Source: Pectobacterium atrosepticum
GTDB lineage: Bacteria > Pseudomonadota > Gammaproteobacteria > Enterobacterales > Enterobacteriaceae
DNA length: 64,000 nt
Assembly: GCA_019056595.1 (NCBI GenBank)
Contig: CP036163.1
Coordinates: 1,054,001-1,118,000 of the forward strand
Reading direction: 5' to 3'
The position numbers were made by a program, and so were the translations under genes. Positions 1 to 8,299 of the stretch are shown in pieces. Each line of letters starts with the position of its first letter. The first letter of the stretch is position 1. The notes under the pieces were generated by a model. That model worked only from the letters and a program-made list of their open reading frames with translations. It made no database searches and was not told the origin of the DNA.

Positions 1-1
1 C

Positions 2-511
2 ATCAGCGAGTATTATCCTAAATTTTCACTCAACGCATTACTCGGTAGCGCAACATCGGTGTCGAGCGGCAACCTGTTCTCCAACGGTGCCAGCCAATCG
101 GCGGGTGTATTGGGGCTGCGCTGGCGACTCTTCGATTTCGGCCGTATTAACGCTCAGATCGATCAGGCTAAGGGGCAGGAAGCCGAAGCATTGGCAGCTT
201 ACCGTCTGTCAGTATTAAGCGCGACCGAAGACGTTGAGAACGCACTCTCGGCGCTGCTCAATCGTGAGACGCAGACAACAACATTAACCGCAGGCGAAAC
301 GGCGTTGGCTAGCGCACGCCAATCATCTTTCATCGCTTACCAGAAAGGGACCGCCAGCCTGATTGACGTCCTGCATAACGATGAAACCCTGTTGCAGACT
401 TCCGACGCCAGAGCGCAGGCCCAGACGGAATCTGCACGCGCAGCGGTCGCTACGTTTAGGGCGCTCGGCGGTGGCTGGCAGCCTCCAGAAACCGCTGCGA
501 AGATGCTCTAA
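2..511 (+). CDS. Outer-membrane efflux protein (TolC/NodT type), 3' part only
   Basis: This frame is open from the left edge of the window, so the N-terminus lies outside it. The visible 169 residues look like the second half of an outer-membrane factor of RND or MFS efflux systems. They include a SEYYPKFSLNALLG strand, a DFGRI segment followed by long alanine-rich amphipathic helices, and a YQKGTASLIDVL motif typical of the OEP domain repeat. Such proteins form the trimeric exit duct that an inner-membrane pump and a periplasmic adaptor dock onto. The pump and adaptor are presumably upstream, outside the window. Family assignment is good; the substrate cannot be told. Confidence 0.8.
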   Translation: MSEYYPKFSLNALLGSATSVSSGNLFSNGASQSAGVLGLRWRLFDFGRINAQIDQAKGQEAEALAAYRLSVLSATEDVENALSALLNRETQTTTLTAGETALASARQSSFIAYQKGTASLIDVLHNDETLLQTSDARAQAQTESARAAVATFRALGGGWQPPETAAKML

Positions 512-589
512 TATATCCATGTACCGGTGCGCAAACATGCCATCGACTAACACCTGCACAGCTCACAATAAATAACCGGAGTGATTAAC

Positions 590-1375
590 ATGACAGCAAA
601 AAACAATGCGTGGGTGCTCATCACAGGGGCTTCAGGCGGATTTGGCGAAGAGTTCGCGCGTCAATATGCCGCGCAGGGAAAATCACTCATTCTGGTGGCT
701 CGGCGGCTCAATAAGCTTGAATTGCTGGCAGCAGAATTGCGGGAGCGTTTTAACATTGATGTGATGGTTGAACAGGCCGATCTTTCTGTGATGACCGCAA
801 TTAGCGATCTGCACAGTCGACTGCGGGAACAAAATATTGTGGTTGATATATTAATTAACAATGCTGGCCATGGTTTGCAGGGCAGCTTTTTGGATCAACC
901 ACTGGATGACGCGCTGGACATGATCAATCTGGATATCGCAAGTTTGACAGCAATGACTCGGCTCTTTGCAGAAGATATGCGCGTCAGGCGGAAAGGACAT
1001 ATTTTGATGGTCGCCAGCCTGTTGTCTTATCAGGGCGTAAAGAATTTTGCCGTTTACTCAGCAGCGAAAGCGTATGTGCTCCGGTTCTCCGATGCTCTGC
1101 ATCGTGAGCTTAAAGACGACGGCATCATTGTCACCGCGCTTTGTCCGGGTATGTCTGACACTGGCTTTGCTACCGTCGCCAACCAGAAAATAACCCCTCT
1201 ATTAAAAGGGGCAATGATGCAGCCTAAACCGGTTGTACAAGCCGGCATCCGAGCGCTTCAGGCTGGGCGAATGAGCGTTGTTCCGGGGATGGGAAATAAG
1301 GCAATTACATTGCTGACCTGGGCAACGCCACGCTGGTTACATCAGGCCATCATGGCCCGTGTGATGGGTGTATAA
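590..1375 (+). CDS. Short-chain dehydrogenase/reductase (SDR)
   Basis: The 261-residue product has the classical SDR layout: nucleotide-binding TGASGGFG near residue 14, NNAGHG near residue 88, and the catalytic Ser followed by YSAAK near residue 158. The family catalyses NAD(P)-dependent oxidation or reduction of hydroxy/keto groups in the cytosol; the substrate is unknown. The ATG at 590 was chosen because GGAG lies 8 nt upstream; an in-frame GTG at 581 has no such site. It begins 78 bp after the efflux gene and could be co-transcribed with it. Confidence 0.85.
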   Translation: MTAKNNAWVLITGASGGFGEEFARQYAAQGKSLILVARRLNKLELLAAELRERFNIDVMVEQADLSVMTAISDLHSRLREQNIVVDILINNAGHGLQGSFLDQPLDDALDMINLDIASLTAMTRLFAEDMRVRRKGHILMVASLLSYQGVKNFAVYSAAKAYVLRFSDALHRELKDDGIIVTALCPGMSDTGFATVANQKITPLLKGAMMQPKPVVQAGIRALQAGRMSVVPGMGNKAITLLTWATPRWLHQAIMARVMGV

Positions 1376-1507
1376 AACGCGGCCTGAACGCGTGTATGGA
1401 TCAAAGAAGAATGAAAGCAATGAAGCGCTTAGCATGAAATCAAAAGGTCAAGATCGGGTATGGAAACCCGCATGTAAAGTCATCGTAAGGCAACATATCC
1501 TCATGGA

Positions 1508-1888
1508 TTATCTTGCCTCAGATTTTATATCCCTAATACGGCGCCTTTCTTCAGCCCAGTCGATCAATGCTTCCATCGCGGGCCCCAAAGCAATGCCCAT
1601 GTCGCTCAGCGTATATTCAACTCTGGGTGGCACTTGCGGATAAATTGTACGTATGACTATGCCATCGCTCTCCAGTTGCCGAAGCTGCTGAATCAGCATC
1701 TTCTGGTTCACCCCTTCAACCAAGCGCTCTAGGTCAGAAAAGCGTATCGGGCCCTTGGCCGCAAAGAGTTGACAGATGATGATGATTTTCCACTTTCCCT
1801 CCAGTACCCGAAGCGCCTCGGTGGTCGCCGCCGCCCATACCAACCGCTGCTGGGGGTCCTCACAATTCCAGACACGTTCTTTCTTCAT
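1508..1888 (-). CDS. HxlR-family winged-helix transcriptional regulator
   Basis: This 126-residue protein fits the HxlR family: an N-terminal Cys in the NCEDP segment, the helix VLEGKWKIIIICQL, the recognition region FSDLERLVEGVNQKMLIQQLRQLESDGIV, and the wing with PPRVEYTLSDMG. Members are dimeric repressors or activators that often sense redox or electrophile stress and commonly control an adjacent oxidoreductase. Here the divergent neighbour is an NADP oxidoreductase, so it probably regulates that gene. An AAAAGG ribosome site precedes the ATG. Confidence 0.88.
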   Translation of the reverse strand: MKKERVWNCEDPQQRLVWAAATTEALRVLEGKWKIIIICQLFAAKGPIRFSDLERLVEGVNQKMLIQQLRQLESDGIVIRTIYPQVPPRVEYTLSDMGIALGPAMEALIDWAEERRRIRDIKSEAR

Positions 1889-1999
1889 ACTTACCTTTTA
1901 GGGTGTTACCCACTTAATGGTGTGTTCTTGTTACATTAACCTGTACATCCTAATATAACCAGAACAACCAGCTTACCTTAATAACACGAGGCAAAAAAC
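1889..1999. promoter_or_regulatory. Divergent promoter region of HxlR regulator and oxidoreductase
   Basis: This 111-bp intergenic region must hold both start signals of the divergent pair. A short interrupted palindrome GGGT-gtt-ACCC (1901-1911) lies next to the regulator start and is a plausible but unproven operator. No strong -35/-10 pair is asserted. Confidence 0.35.
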
Positions 2000-2740
2000 A
2001 TGGAAATAGGCATTATTGGGACAGGCAACATTGGCGGAACCCTTGCACGCAAGCTTATAGCCGCGGGCCATCAGGTACGCGTTGCGAATTCCAAAGGCAT
2101 TCATGGCGTTCAGAGCTTTGCCGATGAAATCGGGGCTACGGCAGTGGACGTCTATGGTGCAGTTAAGGGAGCCGACGCTATCATTTTGTCAATCCCACTA
2201 CCGGCACTGGCATCGCTGCCAAACGGTTTTTTTGATGACCTTCCCGAAACGGTACCGCTAATCGATACCAGTAACTATTACCCAGGCTTACGCGACCCGC
2301 TTATTCCCGAAATTGATGACGGTATGACTGAGAGCGTATGGGTGTCGCAACAACTCTCACATCCCGTGATCAAAGCCTTCAACAACATTCTCGCCTGGTC
2401 GCTTGCAGAGCTTGGGACGCCAAAAGGTTCGGCATCACGTTTGGCTATTGCCGTAGCGGGCGATAACGCCACGTTAAAACAGATTGTCATGAATTTGGTG
2501 GATGACACGGGCTTCGATGCTATCGATGCAGGCTCCCTGGAAGAATCATGGAGGCAGCAACCGTCAACACCAGCCTACTGCTGCGATTACGATGCGGAAA
2601 CGATGAAGAAAGGCCTGACAGCAGCCGTGAGGGGTGAGGCGGCATCGAAGCGCGATCGCCTACCAGAGTTGTTTGGCAAATTGGGTGCAAATCCTACTCA
2701 TGAAGATATCGTGGCGATGAATCGCTCGCTTAACCCCTAA
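2000..2740 (+). CDS. NADP oxidoreductase, F420-dependent type
   Basis: This 246-residue protein opens with a Rossmann fold, MEIGIIGTGNIGGTLARKL, whose glycine pattern matches the F420-dependent NADP reductase / NPDC family. It continues with VANSKG (a phosphate-binding loop), DTSNYYPG and KAFNN, motifs seen in the same family. In enterobacteria, which lack F420, these proteins probably act on other NADP-linked substrates. It is divergent from the HxlR regulator and likely controlled by it. The ATG at 2000 follows GAGGC. Confidence 0.8.
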   Translation: MEIGIIGTGNIGGTLARKLIAAGHQVRVANSKGIHGVQSFADEIGATAVDVYGAVKGADAIILSIPLPALASLPNGFFDDLPETVPLIDTSNYYPGLRDPLIPEIDDGMTESVWVSQQLSHPVIKAFNNILAWSLAELGTPKGSASRLAIAVAGDNATLKQIVMNLVDDTGFDAIDAGSLEESWRQQPSTPAYCCDYDAETMKKGLTAAVRGEAASKRDRLPELFGKLGANPTHEDIVAMNRSLNP

Positions 2741-2759
2741 CGGCTGCTGCCAGCCCGTT
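2739..2759. terminator. Hairpin shared by the convergent oxidoreductase and nifQ ends
   Basis: AACGGCTG, a CTGC loop, then CAGCCCGTT form an 8-bp stem with one bulged base that straddles both stop codons. There is no clear T-run, so activity as a bidirectional terminator is an inference. Confidence 0.35.
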
Positions 2760-3274
2760 CACACCTCGGGTGCAAAGCAGTGCGCCCACTCGCAGCAGTC
2801 ATCACAGCTTGGGGAACGGCAGATCAGTTCCCCCTCACTGTGCAGACAACGTTGGCGGTAAAAGAATTTCTTCCAACGCATGTTAGTGGCGTTCATCACC
2901 ACTAAAGAGGGAAAACAGTCTGTCATCAATTCGCGCAGTTCATTGCGGGAATCTAACCCTAAATCCTGCCACAGATGATTAAATCCTAACGAAGCGCTGG
3001 CAATAATGTGGTGCATCGGTGCCGCATCACGGGACATATGCTCGTACAGCCAGTCAGCCAGTTGTTCCCGTTCCTCAGTGCGATGCGCCTGTAATTCGTT
3101 CAGCAGCGCATAGCGCTGCTCACGTTCAGGGCAATGTGCAGACGGCACGGCGTCCATACGTTCAAGGAGACGCTGCCACTCCGATAGCGACAATCCCATA
3201 TGTTGCGCAAAACAGGCAGAACCTCTCTCATATTGCGCCAATAAGCGCCGTAGCCAGCGTTGCGCCTGTGGCAT
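2759..3274 (-). CDS. nifQ: NifQ, molybdenum donor for FeMo-cofactor synthesis
   Basis: NifQ is a cytosolic iron-sulfur protein that delivers molybdenum for FeMo-co assembly. The 171-residue product ends with the family's cysteine cluster, C-RSPS-C-DD-C-CEWAH-C, which fits the Cx4Cx2Cx5C ligand pattern, and contains RWKKFFYRQ just before it. It is the last gene of the nifBQ operon, and its ATG shares one base with the nifB stop (TGATG). A GTG one codon upstream is an alternative start. Length is usual for the family. Confidence 0.93.
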   Translation of the reverse strand: MPQAQRWLRRLLAQYERGSACFAQHMGLSLSEWQRLLERMDAVPSAHCPEREQRYALLNELQAHRTEEREQLADWLYEHMSRDAAPMHHIIASASLGFNHLWQDLGLDSRNELRELMTDCFPSLVVMNATNMRWKKFFYRQRCLHSEGELICRSPSCDDCCEWAHCFAPEV

Positions 3275-4680
3275 CACGCCGCTCCCTTATCCTTTTGCTC
3301 ATTCAACCGTTCTCCCCGTCGCTGTTGCCACCAGGCTGTCAGCACTTCAGTGACATTTTGCCAGGCACCCTCAATGCAGGGTTGGATCCCTTGTTGTTCC
3401 AGCTTATTCCATGGTTCGAAGCCAATGCGGGCACAAAATACAGCATCAACATCCGCCAAAAGCGCCAGCAGTGCGCCCAAGCGCTCAGTATTTTCCTCCG
3501 GTGGGCACGCCCCTTCACCGTGGCAATATTTAGGGGTAAAACGCTCGTTAACTAGTACCACACCGGCAGGTGACAGGCTGTAGATCTGGAAACGTTCGGC
3601 GTGGCCAAAATGCAGGTCAATTACCTCACCGTGCGAAGAAGCCACGGCGACCAGACAGGCTTCCGGCTCCTCAGATTCTCCCTGTGATGCGATGCTGGCG
3701 TGCAATTGAGCACGCTGATGTAGCAGGGGCAAATACGGCTGTGGTTTTTCTGGCAGTGCAGATAAAGGGAATTGCTGGCTGCGATCATCGCCTAGCATGC
3801 CGATAGCATCCGCGCGACATTGTTGGCAATGCGACATTTGCGGCATCACCTGACCGCACTCTGCCCGCACGCGCGTCATGCATTCAGCATCCGGTTCCCT
3901 TTGCCCCTCAAGGCCAAATACCGTGCCGTGTTCTGGTCGGGCGATCAGCGGCATAATATTGTGCAGAAATGCGCCCCAACTGCGTGCTTTTTCACTCACT
4001 GCCCTCATCGATGCCTCGTTAATGTCAGGGATCAACACGGAATTGATCTTGACCAGCACGCCATGTTCCGTCAGGCGGCGAATGCCCTCTTCTTGCTTCG
4101 CAAGCAGGATTCTGCCCGCCTCCAACCCGGTGTAACGTTCTCCCTCCAGCCATAGCCAGGCATAAATACGAGCAGCGACCGCAGGGTCTAACGTATTCAG
4201 CGTCACCGTAACGTGATCCACACCGATATCCAGCAATGGCACCACGGCCTCAGGCAACATCAGTCCATTGGTGGAAAGGCATAGCTTCACATCCGGCATT
4301 TGCTCACGCAGCAACCGCAATGTGCTAAAAGTCCGTTTCATGTTTGCCAGCGGATCGCCCGGCCCGGCGATCCCCACGACGGAAAGCTGAGGAATAGCGG
4401 CGGCAACCTGCCGTGCTTGTGCCACCGCCTGTTCTGGCGTTAACAACGTCGATACCACGCCGGGACGGGATTCATTACTGCAATCGTATTTACGGTTGCA
4501 GTAATTACATTGCACATTACATGCAGGCGCGACCGCGAGATGCATACGGGCAAAACGGTGATGACCGCTCACCGAATAGCAGGGATGGTGTGCAGCTTTG
4601 CTGGCCTGCAACGGGGTAATCCCATCAGCCAGCGTTGATCGGCAGCCTACCGTGCCGGATGCGGAGGAACAAGATGCCAT
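3274..4680 (-). CDS. nifB: NifB, radical-SAM enzyme making NifB-co
   Basis: NifB builds the 8Fe-9S-carbide core (NifB-co), precursor of the nitrogenase FeMo-cofactor. The 468-residue protein has the radical-SAM ligands CNVQCNYC near residue 50, followed by NRKYDCSNESRPG, the SAM-binding GIAGPGDPL, and a C-terminal NifX/NafY-like cofactor domain with CLVAVASSHGEVIDLHFGHA. The ATG at 4680 matches the N-terminus of enteric NifB proteins; a TTG 14 codons upstream is open but unlike the family. It is transcribed from its own sigma-54 promoter. Confidence 0.96.
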   Translation of the reverse strand: MASCSSASGTVGCRSTLADGITPLQASKAAHHPCYSVSGHHRFARMHLAVAPACNVQCNYCNRKYDCSNESRPGVVSTLLTPEQAVAQARQVAAAIPQLSVVGIAGPGDPLANMKRTFSTLRLLREQMPDVKLCLSTNGLMLPEAVVPLLDIGVDHVTVTLNTLDPAVAARIYAWLWLEGERYTGLEAGRILLAKQEEGIRRLTEHGVLVKINSVLIPDINEASMRAVSEKARSWGAFLHNIMPLIARPEHGTVFGLEGQREPDAECMTRVRAECGQVMPQMSHCQQCRADAIGMLGDDRSQQFPLSALPEKPQPYLPLLHQRAQLHASIASQGESEEPEACLVAVASSHGEVIDLHFGHAERFQIYSLSPAGVVLVNERFTPKYCHGEGACPPEENTERLGALLALLADVDAVFCARIGFEPWNKLEQQGIQPCIEGAWQNVTEVLTAWWQQRRGERLNEQKDKGAA

Positions 4681-4716
4681 AATAGTGCCTACGGTTGCGG
4701 AGTCATAGGCAGAGAG

Positions 4717-4735
4717 GTGCAAAGGCCGTACCGTT
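4717..4735 (-). promoter_or_regulatory. nifB sigma-54 promoter (-24/-12)
   Basis: Read on the minus strand, ACGGTACGGCCTTTGCACC has GG-N10-GC spacing and the TTTGCA -12 element. The predicted transcript starts about 12 bp downstream, near 4707, some 25 nt before the nifB ATG. Confidence 0.85.
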
Positions 4736-4824
4736 TAGCGTGACTATTAAAATCAATGTAAAACATGAAGATACAGAATGTCTACGTCATCGAATTTGTC
4801 AGGATTGCAGCAGTAGGCCGACAA

Positions 4825-4840
4825 TGTGGCATATGCCACA
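4825..4840. promoter_or_regulatory. NifA upstream activator sequence of nifB
   Basis: TGTGGCATATGCCACA fits TGT-N10-ACA exactly and is also a perfect 16-bp palindrome. Its centre lies about 125 bp upstream of the predicted nifB start, the usual UAS distance. Confidence 0.85.
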
Positions 4841-4857
4841 ATCCTGTCTCATCGGAA

Positions 4858-6432
4858 TCACAGACGATGCATATTGATATCCATCGTCTGAATGCGATAA
4901 GCCACCTGGCGCGGTGTCATACCTAACAAGCGCGCCGCCTTGGCCTGCACCCAACCGGTTTTCTCCAGTGCGGCAATCACCCGCTGCCGTTCATCAAGAG
5001 ACGGATCGCACCAGCCTTCATCCGGCACAGGTAAGATGTTGGTCGCTTTTGGCGCTACCTCACGATGGTTAAACATAATCACATCGCGATCAATCAATCC
5101 GCTTTCTGACATCACGGCGGAACGTTCCAGACAATTCTCCAACTCACGCACGTTGCCCGGCCAGCTATAGCCCATGAGTAAGCGGATGGCTCCATCGCTT
5201 ATCCGCAAGGGGCGTCCCTGATGTTGGCCGATTTTCTGCACCAGAAAATCGGCCAGTTCGGCAATGTCCTCTTGCCGTTCACGCAGAGGAGGAAGCGCAA
5301 GCGGCATAACATTCAGACGATAATAGAGATCCTCACGGAAATGGCCGGCCCTCACCTCTTCTTCCAGATTACGGTTAGTCGCCGCAATGATACGGACATC
5401 CACCCGAATGGTTTCATCGCCGCCAACGCGTTCCATCTCCCCTTCTTGCAAAATCCTCAGTAACTTGGCCTGAAACGAGGCGCTGCTTTCACCGATCTCA
5501 TCAAGAAACAGCGTGCCACCATCGGCTAACTCGAAGCGTCCTTTACGTTGCCGCACGGCACCGGTAAAGGCCCCTTTCTCATGACCGAACAATTCGCTTT
5601 CTAACAGATTATCCGGCAGCGCAGCGCAGTTGAATTTGACGAATGGGGCGGCTGCACGCGGTGAATGATAATGGATAGCATTGGCTACCAGCTCCTTACC
5701 TGTGCCGCTTTCCCCCTGAACCAGCACCGTGGTATCCCAGCGTGAAACCTGACGGATAATCTCCATGGTTTGCCGCATTGCCTGACTCTTTCCCACCATA
5801 TTGTCGAAACGGTAGGAACGCGGCGGCGTGACGCAGGTTCTCGCGCGTACGGTGGTCACCGCAGGTTCTGGCACTGACCTCGGGCGGGCGGGCTGCATCA
5901 GACGCACCGTTTGCGCCACCAGATTGGCCACGGTTTCCAGAAAGCGCGTACACGCGGGCAAGCGCTCTTCGTAGCGAGCCATCGGCTGTGCAGCCAACAC
6001 GCCAATTGGCTGAGATTCAATGCCAAACAGCGGCACCGCGATAAACGGCAGGTTGTAGTCGTACAGGCCCAGTTTATCGAGAAAGCGTTGATCGTCAGCC
6101 ACCCGAGGCAGAACCAGCGGTTGATGCTGTGCTAATACCGTCCCTACCAATCCTTCACCGGGGCGGTAGCGAACATGAGTCCCGCTGGCGATCAGTTTTT
6201 CATCAGCTTCATGCAGCGCCTCCACCGCCATCACCCCATTCTGTTTGTCATACAGACAAACCATACCGTGTTGCATGAATGCATCATCGTGCAGCACGCG
6301 TAACACCGCCTGCAGTGCTTCGCGAACCTCTGTCGCTCGGCTCAATGCTGCGCTAATACGCTGTATGGCGGTAAACTGCTGAGAAAGATCGAACCGCCAA
6401 GTCAGGTTGCTTGTTTCAGGAGCCTGCGTCAT
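4858..6432 (-). CDS. nifA: NifA, sigma-54-dependent activator of nif operons
   Basis: NifA is the bacterial enhancer-binding protein that opens sigma-54 promoters of nif operons. The 524-residue product has an N-terminal GAF domain (about 40-180), an AAA+ domain with Walker A GESGTGKE near 235 and the sigma-54 contact loop GAFTGA near 300, and a C-terminal helix-turn-helix, [19 protein letters not shown], that reads the TGT-N10-ACA sites. Length equals Klebsiella NifA. The ATG at 6432 overlaps the nifL stop in ATGA, so translation is probably coupled, keeping NifL and NifA in balance. The reading frame extends upstream only inside nifL. Confidence 0.96.
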   Translation of the reverse strand: MTQAPETSNLTWRFDLSQQFTAIQRISAALSRATEVREALQAVLRVLHDDAFMQHGMVCLYDKQNGVMAVEALHEADEKLIASGTHVRYRPGEGLVGTVLAQHQPLVLPRVADDQRFLDKLGLYDYNLPFIAVPLFGIESQPIGVLAAQPMARYEERLPACTRFLETVANLVAQTVRLMQPARPRSVPEPAVTTVRARTCVTPPRSYRFDNMVGKSQAMRQTMEIIRQVSRWDTTVLVQGESGTGKELVANAIHYHSPRAAAPFVKFNCAALPDNLLESELFGHEKGAFTGAVRQRKGRFELADGGTLFLDEIGESSASFQAKLLRILQEGEMERVGGDETIRVDVRIIAATNRNLEEEVRAGHFREDLYYRLNVMPLALPPLRERQEDIAELADFLVQKIGQHQGRPLRISDGAIRLLMGYSWPGNVRELENCLERSAVMSESGLIDRDVIMFNHREVAPKATNILPVPDEGWCDPSLDERQRVIAALEKTGWVQAKAARLLGMTPRQVAYRIQTMDINMHRL

Positions 6433-7916
6433 TTTGCACCTCCAGCCAGAGAGGGTGAGAGAGGAAAGCGCAGGATAAGGCAGGTACCGCCTTGTGCATG
6501 CGCCGACAGGTCGATGGCACCCTGATGATCGGCCACCAGCGTCTGAATCAGGCGAAGTTCCATTCCCTTGCCCGGTGAACTCAACGTGGCGGGGGCGGGA
6601 GCAAAACGGACCTGCGTCATCGGTACGTTGTCTTCCAGATAGAGCGACAGCCAACCACGCTCTTCGCGAGCATAAATCTGGATTGATAGTTGAAAAGGTG
6701 CAATTTCTGCCGCCAGCGCCAGCGTGCGGTCCAGCCATAGGCTAAGGCACGCCAGCACCTGCGTTCGTTGGCCAAAAACCGTCAACTGCGGCGACTGCAA
6801 TTCATACTGCAAGCGATCTTCACTATTCAGGCGCGACTGGTATAACGACGTCAGATCGTCCAGCAGGGATTTTATCGACCACTCATCCTCGGGTTCGAAT
6901 GCCAGAGAAGGACGGCACGCCTGTAACCGCGCCATCGCTTCCTCCCCCTCACGCCATGCGGACTCCAATGCGACGTTACTATGATCTTCACCGTTTAAAC
7001 GCCGTGCAGCGGCCAGCATGTTGAGCGGACAGTTCAGTTGCACCATGGCAGCACCCAGCGATTCACGGATTGCCGCCAGCAATATGCCATTAGCAATTTG
7101 CTGCTTCAGACGATCGAGTCGCCCCTGCTGTTGCTGCTGTTGTTGCTCCGTACAATCGGTAATCACAACGACGGTGCGCGGCAACGCACTGTCCGTGAAG
7201 TAACGGCTGGCTTCTTCATTGACGCCGGGTAATGCCCACATTCCCAGCATCAGCCAACGAACCGAGCCGCGAACCATCACGGGCAACGGTTTTCCCTCTC
7301 GCAACACGTTCTTATTTTTGCCATATTCCAGTACTGACAAGAGTTCTTTGCCACCACAGTCGGCACACAGCGTTTTATAGGCCAGGTTATCCATAATGAC
7401 GCGGTCGTTATCATCAACCACCACCACCGCCGCAGGAATGTTATTCAGCACAGCAGTCATAAGCGTCATATGGTTACGCAACCGCTGTTCAAGGGCATAA
7501 CTGGCGCTAATGTCTTTATGCATCGCCAGATAATGTTCCAGCTCCCCCTGCGCATTAACGATCGGCGTGATATCAATATCAGCCAGATAGAGGGAGCCAT
7601 CCCGTCGGCGATTAATCAACTGTCCTCGCCAAGCAGCTCCCTGTAATAAGGTCTGCCACATATCGCTGTAGACCTCTCCGGGCGTTTGCTGACTGGCGAG
7701 AATACGGTGATTTTGGCCGAGTAATTGAGACAGAGGAAAACCCGTCAGACGGCAAAATGCCGGATTGGTGTACACAATACGCGCCTGTGGATCGGTCACA
7801 GAGATCGCCACTGACGATTGCTCCACCACAGTAGAGAACAACGCCGGATGCTGGCGCGATAAATGACTGACAATCTCCCCCTGCGGAAGAGACTCCATTA
7901 TCAGGTTTATGGTCAT
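6429..7916 (-). CDS. nifL: NifL, redox- and nitrogen-sensing anti-activator
   Basis: NifL is the flavoprotein that inhibits NifA under oxygen or fixed nitrogen. The 495-residue protein carries an N-terminal PAS domain (about 23-140; NPAFCRLTGF and HYLAMHKDIS) expected to bind FAD, a second PAS (about 150-270; NNIPAAVVVVDDNDRVIMDN), a glutamine-rich linker of eight or so Gln residues, and a C-terminal GHKL-like region ending in SPGKGMELRLIQTLVADHQGAI. It lacks an obvious phospho-acceptor His motif, as is usual in enteric NifL. AAGGG precedes the ATG. Confidence 0.95.
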   Translation of the reverse strand: MTINLIMESLPQGEIVSHLSRQHPALFSTVVEQSSVAISVTDPQARIVYTNPAFCRLTGFPLSQLLGQNHRILASQQTPGEVYSDMWQTLLQGAAWRGQLINRRRDGSLYLADIDITPIVNAQGELEHYLAMHKDISASYALEQRLRNHMTLMTAVLNNIPAAVVVVDDNDRVIMDNLAYKTLCADCGGKELLSVLEYGKNKNVLREGKPLPVMVRGSVRWLMLGMWALPGVNEEASRYFTDSALPRTVVVITDCTEQQQQQQQGRLDRLKQQIANGILLAAIRESLGAAMVQLNCPLNMLAAARRLNGEDHSNVALESAWREGEEAMARLQACRPSLAFEPEDEWSIKSLLDDLTSLYQSRLNSEDRLQYELQSPQLTVFGQRTQVLACLSLWLDRTLALAAEIAPFQLSIQIYAREERGWLSLYLEDNVPMTQVRFAPAPATLSSPGKGMELRLIQTLVADHQGAIDLSAHAQGGTCLILRFPLSPSLAGGAK

Positions 7917-8015
7917 GGCCTACCCTTACAACATCAGATGCCGTCATGTCAGGTTCGCAACAATTTGTGCCACGAACCGACACCCTTCTCCGGTCGACTA
8001 CCGGCATCAATAACC

Positions 8016-8034
8016 ATGCAAACACTACGCCCTT
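8016..8034 (-). promoter_or_regulatory. nifLA sigma-54 promoter (-24/-12)
   Basis: On the minus strand the sequence AGGGCGTAGTGTTTGCATG shows GG-N10-GC spacing and closely resembles the known Klebsiella nifLA promoter from memory. The predicted start is near 8006. Confidence 0.85.
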
Positions 8035-8102
8035 TATTCATTAACTAACCTAAAGATTGATCGCACCCCCTGTTTTAACGTTAAACCACGTAAAATCCTT
8101 AC

Positions 8103-8117
8103 TGTATCAGGTAAACA
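8103..8117. promoter_or_regulatory. NifA UAS-like site for nifF with short spacer
   Basis: TGT-ATCAGGTAA-ACA has nine rather than ten bases between the half sites. It lies about 135 bp upstream of the predicted nifF start, the right distance, but the spacer makes it a weak candidate. Confidence 0.35.
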
Positions 8118-8152
8118 CCCTATCTTCTGGCCTGGCTAGCCTCCTCAATAAG

Positions 8153-8167
8153 TGCATCAATAGTGCA
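8153..8167. promoter_or_regulatory. Possible second NtrC site upstream of nifLA (imperfect)
   Basis: TGCATCAATAGTGCA is an inverted repeat of NtrC-like half sites but with 2 bp less spacing than the consensus. It lies 20 bp (two helical turns) from the better site at 8172-8188. Confidence 0.4.
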
Positions 8168-8171
8168 GCCT

Positions 8172-8188
8172 TGCGCTAAAAACGTGCA
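8172..8188. promoter_or_regulatory. NtrC-type binding site upstream of nifLA
   Basis: TGCGCT-AAAAA-CGTGCA follows the TGCACY-N5-GGTGCA layout with three mismatches. It lies about 170 bp upstream of the predicted nifLA start, a position similar to that of the NtrC enhancer in Klebsiella. Confidence 0.6.
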
Positions 8189-8217
8189 AAATATCGCCAG
8201 CACACTGAATGCCAAAT

Positions 8218-8236
8218 TTGGCATGATATTCGCACC
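8218..8236 (+). promoter_or_regulatory. nifF sigma-54 promoter (-24/-12)
   Basis: TTTGGCATGATATTCGCAC has GG-N10-GC spacing with a TGGCA -24 element. The predicted start is near 8245, leaving a leader of about 55 nt before the nifF ATG. Confidence 0.75.
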
Positions 8237-8299
8237 TCACTGTACAGATACCTGCTGCCTCCGGCGGCGATCCTTCTCAATATCAGTCAGGAGTGAACT

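Noticed and set aside
1368-1643. Open frame after the SDR gene
   Set aside because: Its second half is antisense to the HxlR gene, it lacks a ribosome site and has no recognisable family.
3019-3555. Long open frame opposite nifQ and nifB
   Set aside because: It is the antisense shadow of two well-supported nif genes, with no motif and no ribosome site.
6433-6738. Open frame extending nifA 102 codons upstream
   Set aside because: It lies within the nifL coding sequence in another frame and has no homology to NifA. The ATG overlapping the nifL stop gives the family length.
7954-7971. TGGCAC...TTGC sequence on the minus strand just upstream of nifL
   Set aside because: It looks like a sigma-54 promoter but has 11 instead of 10 bases between GG and GC, a spacing that normally abolishes activity. 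The sequence at 8016-8034 has correct spacing and resembles known nifLA promoters.
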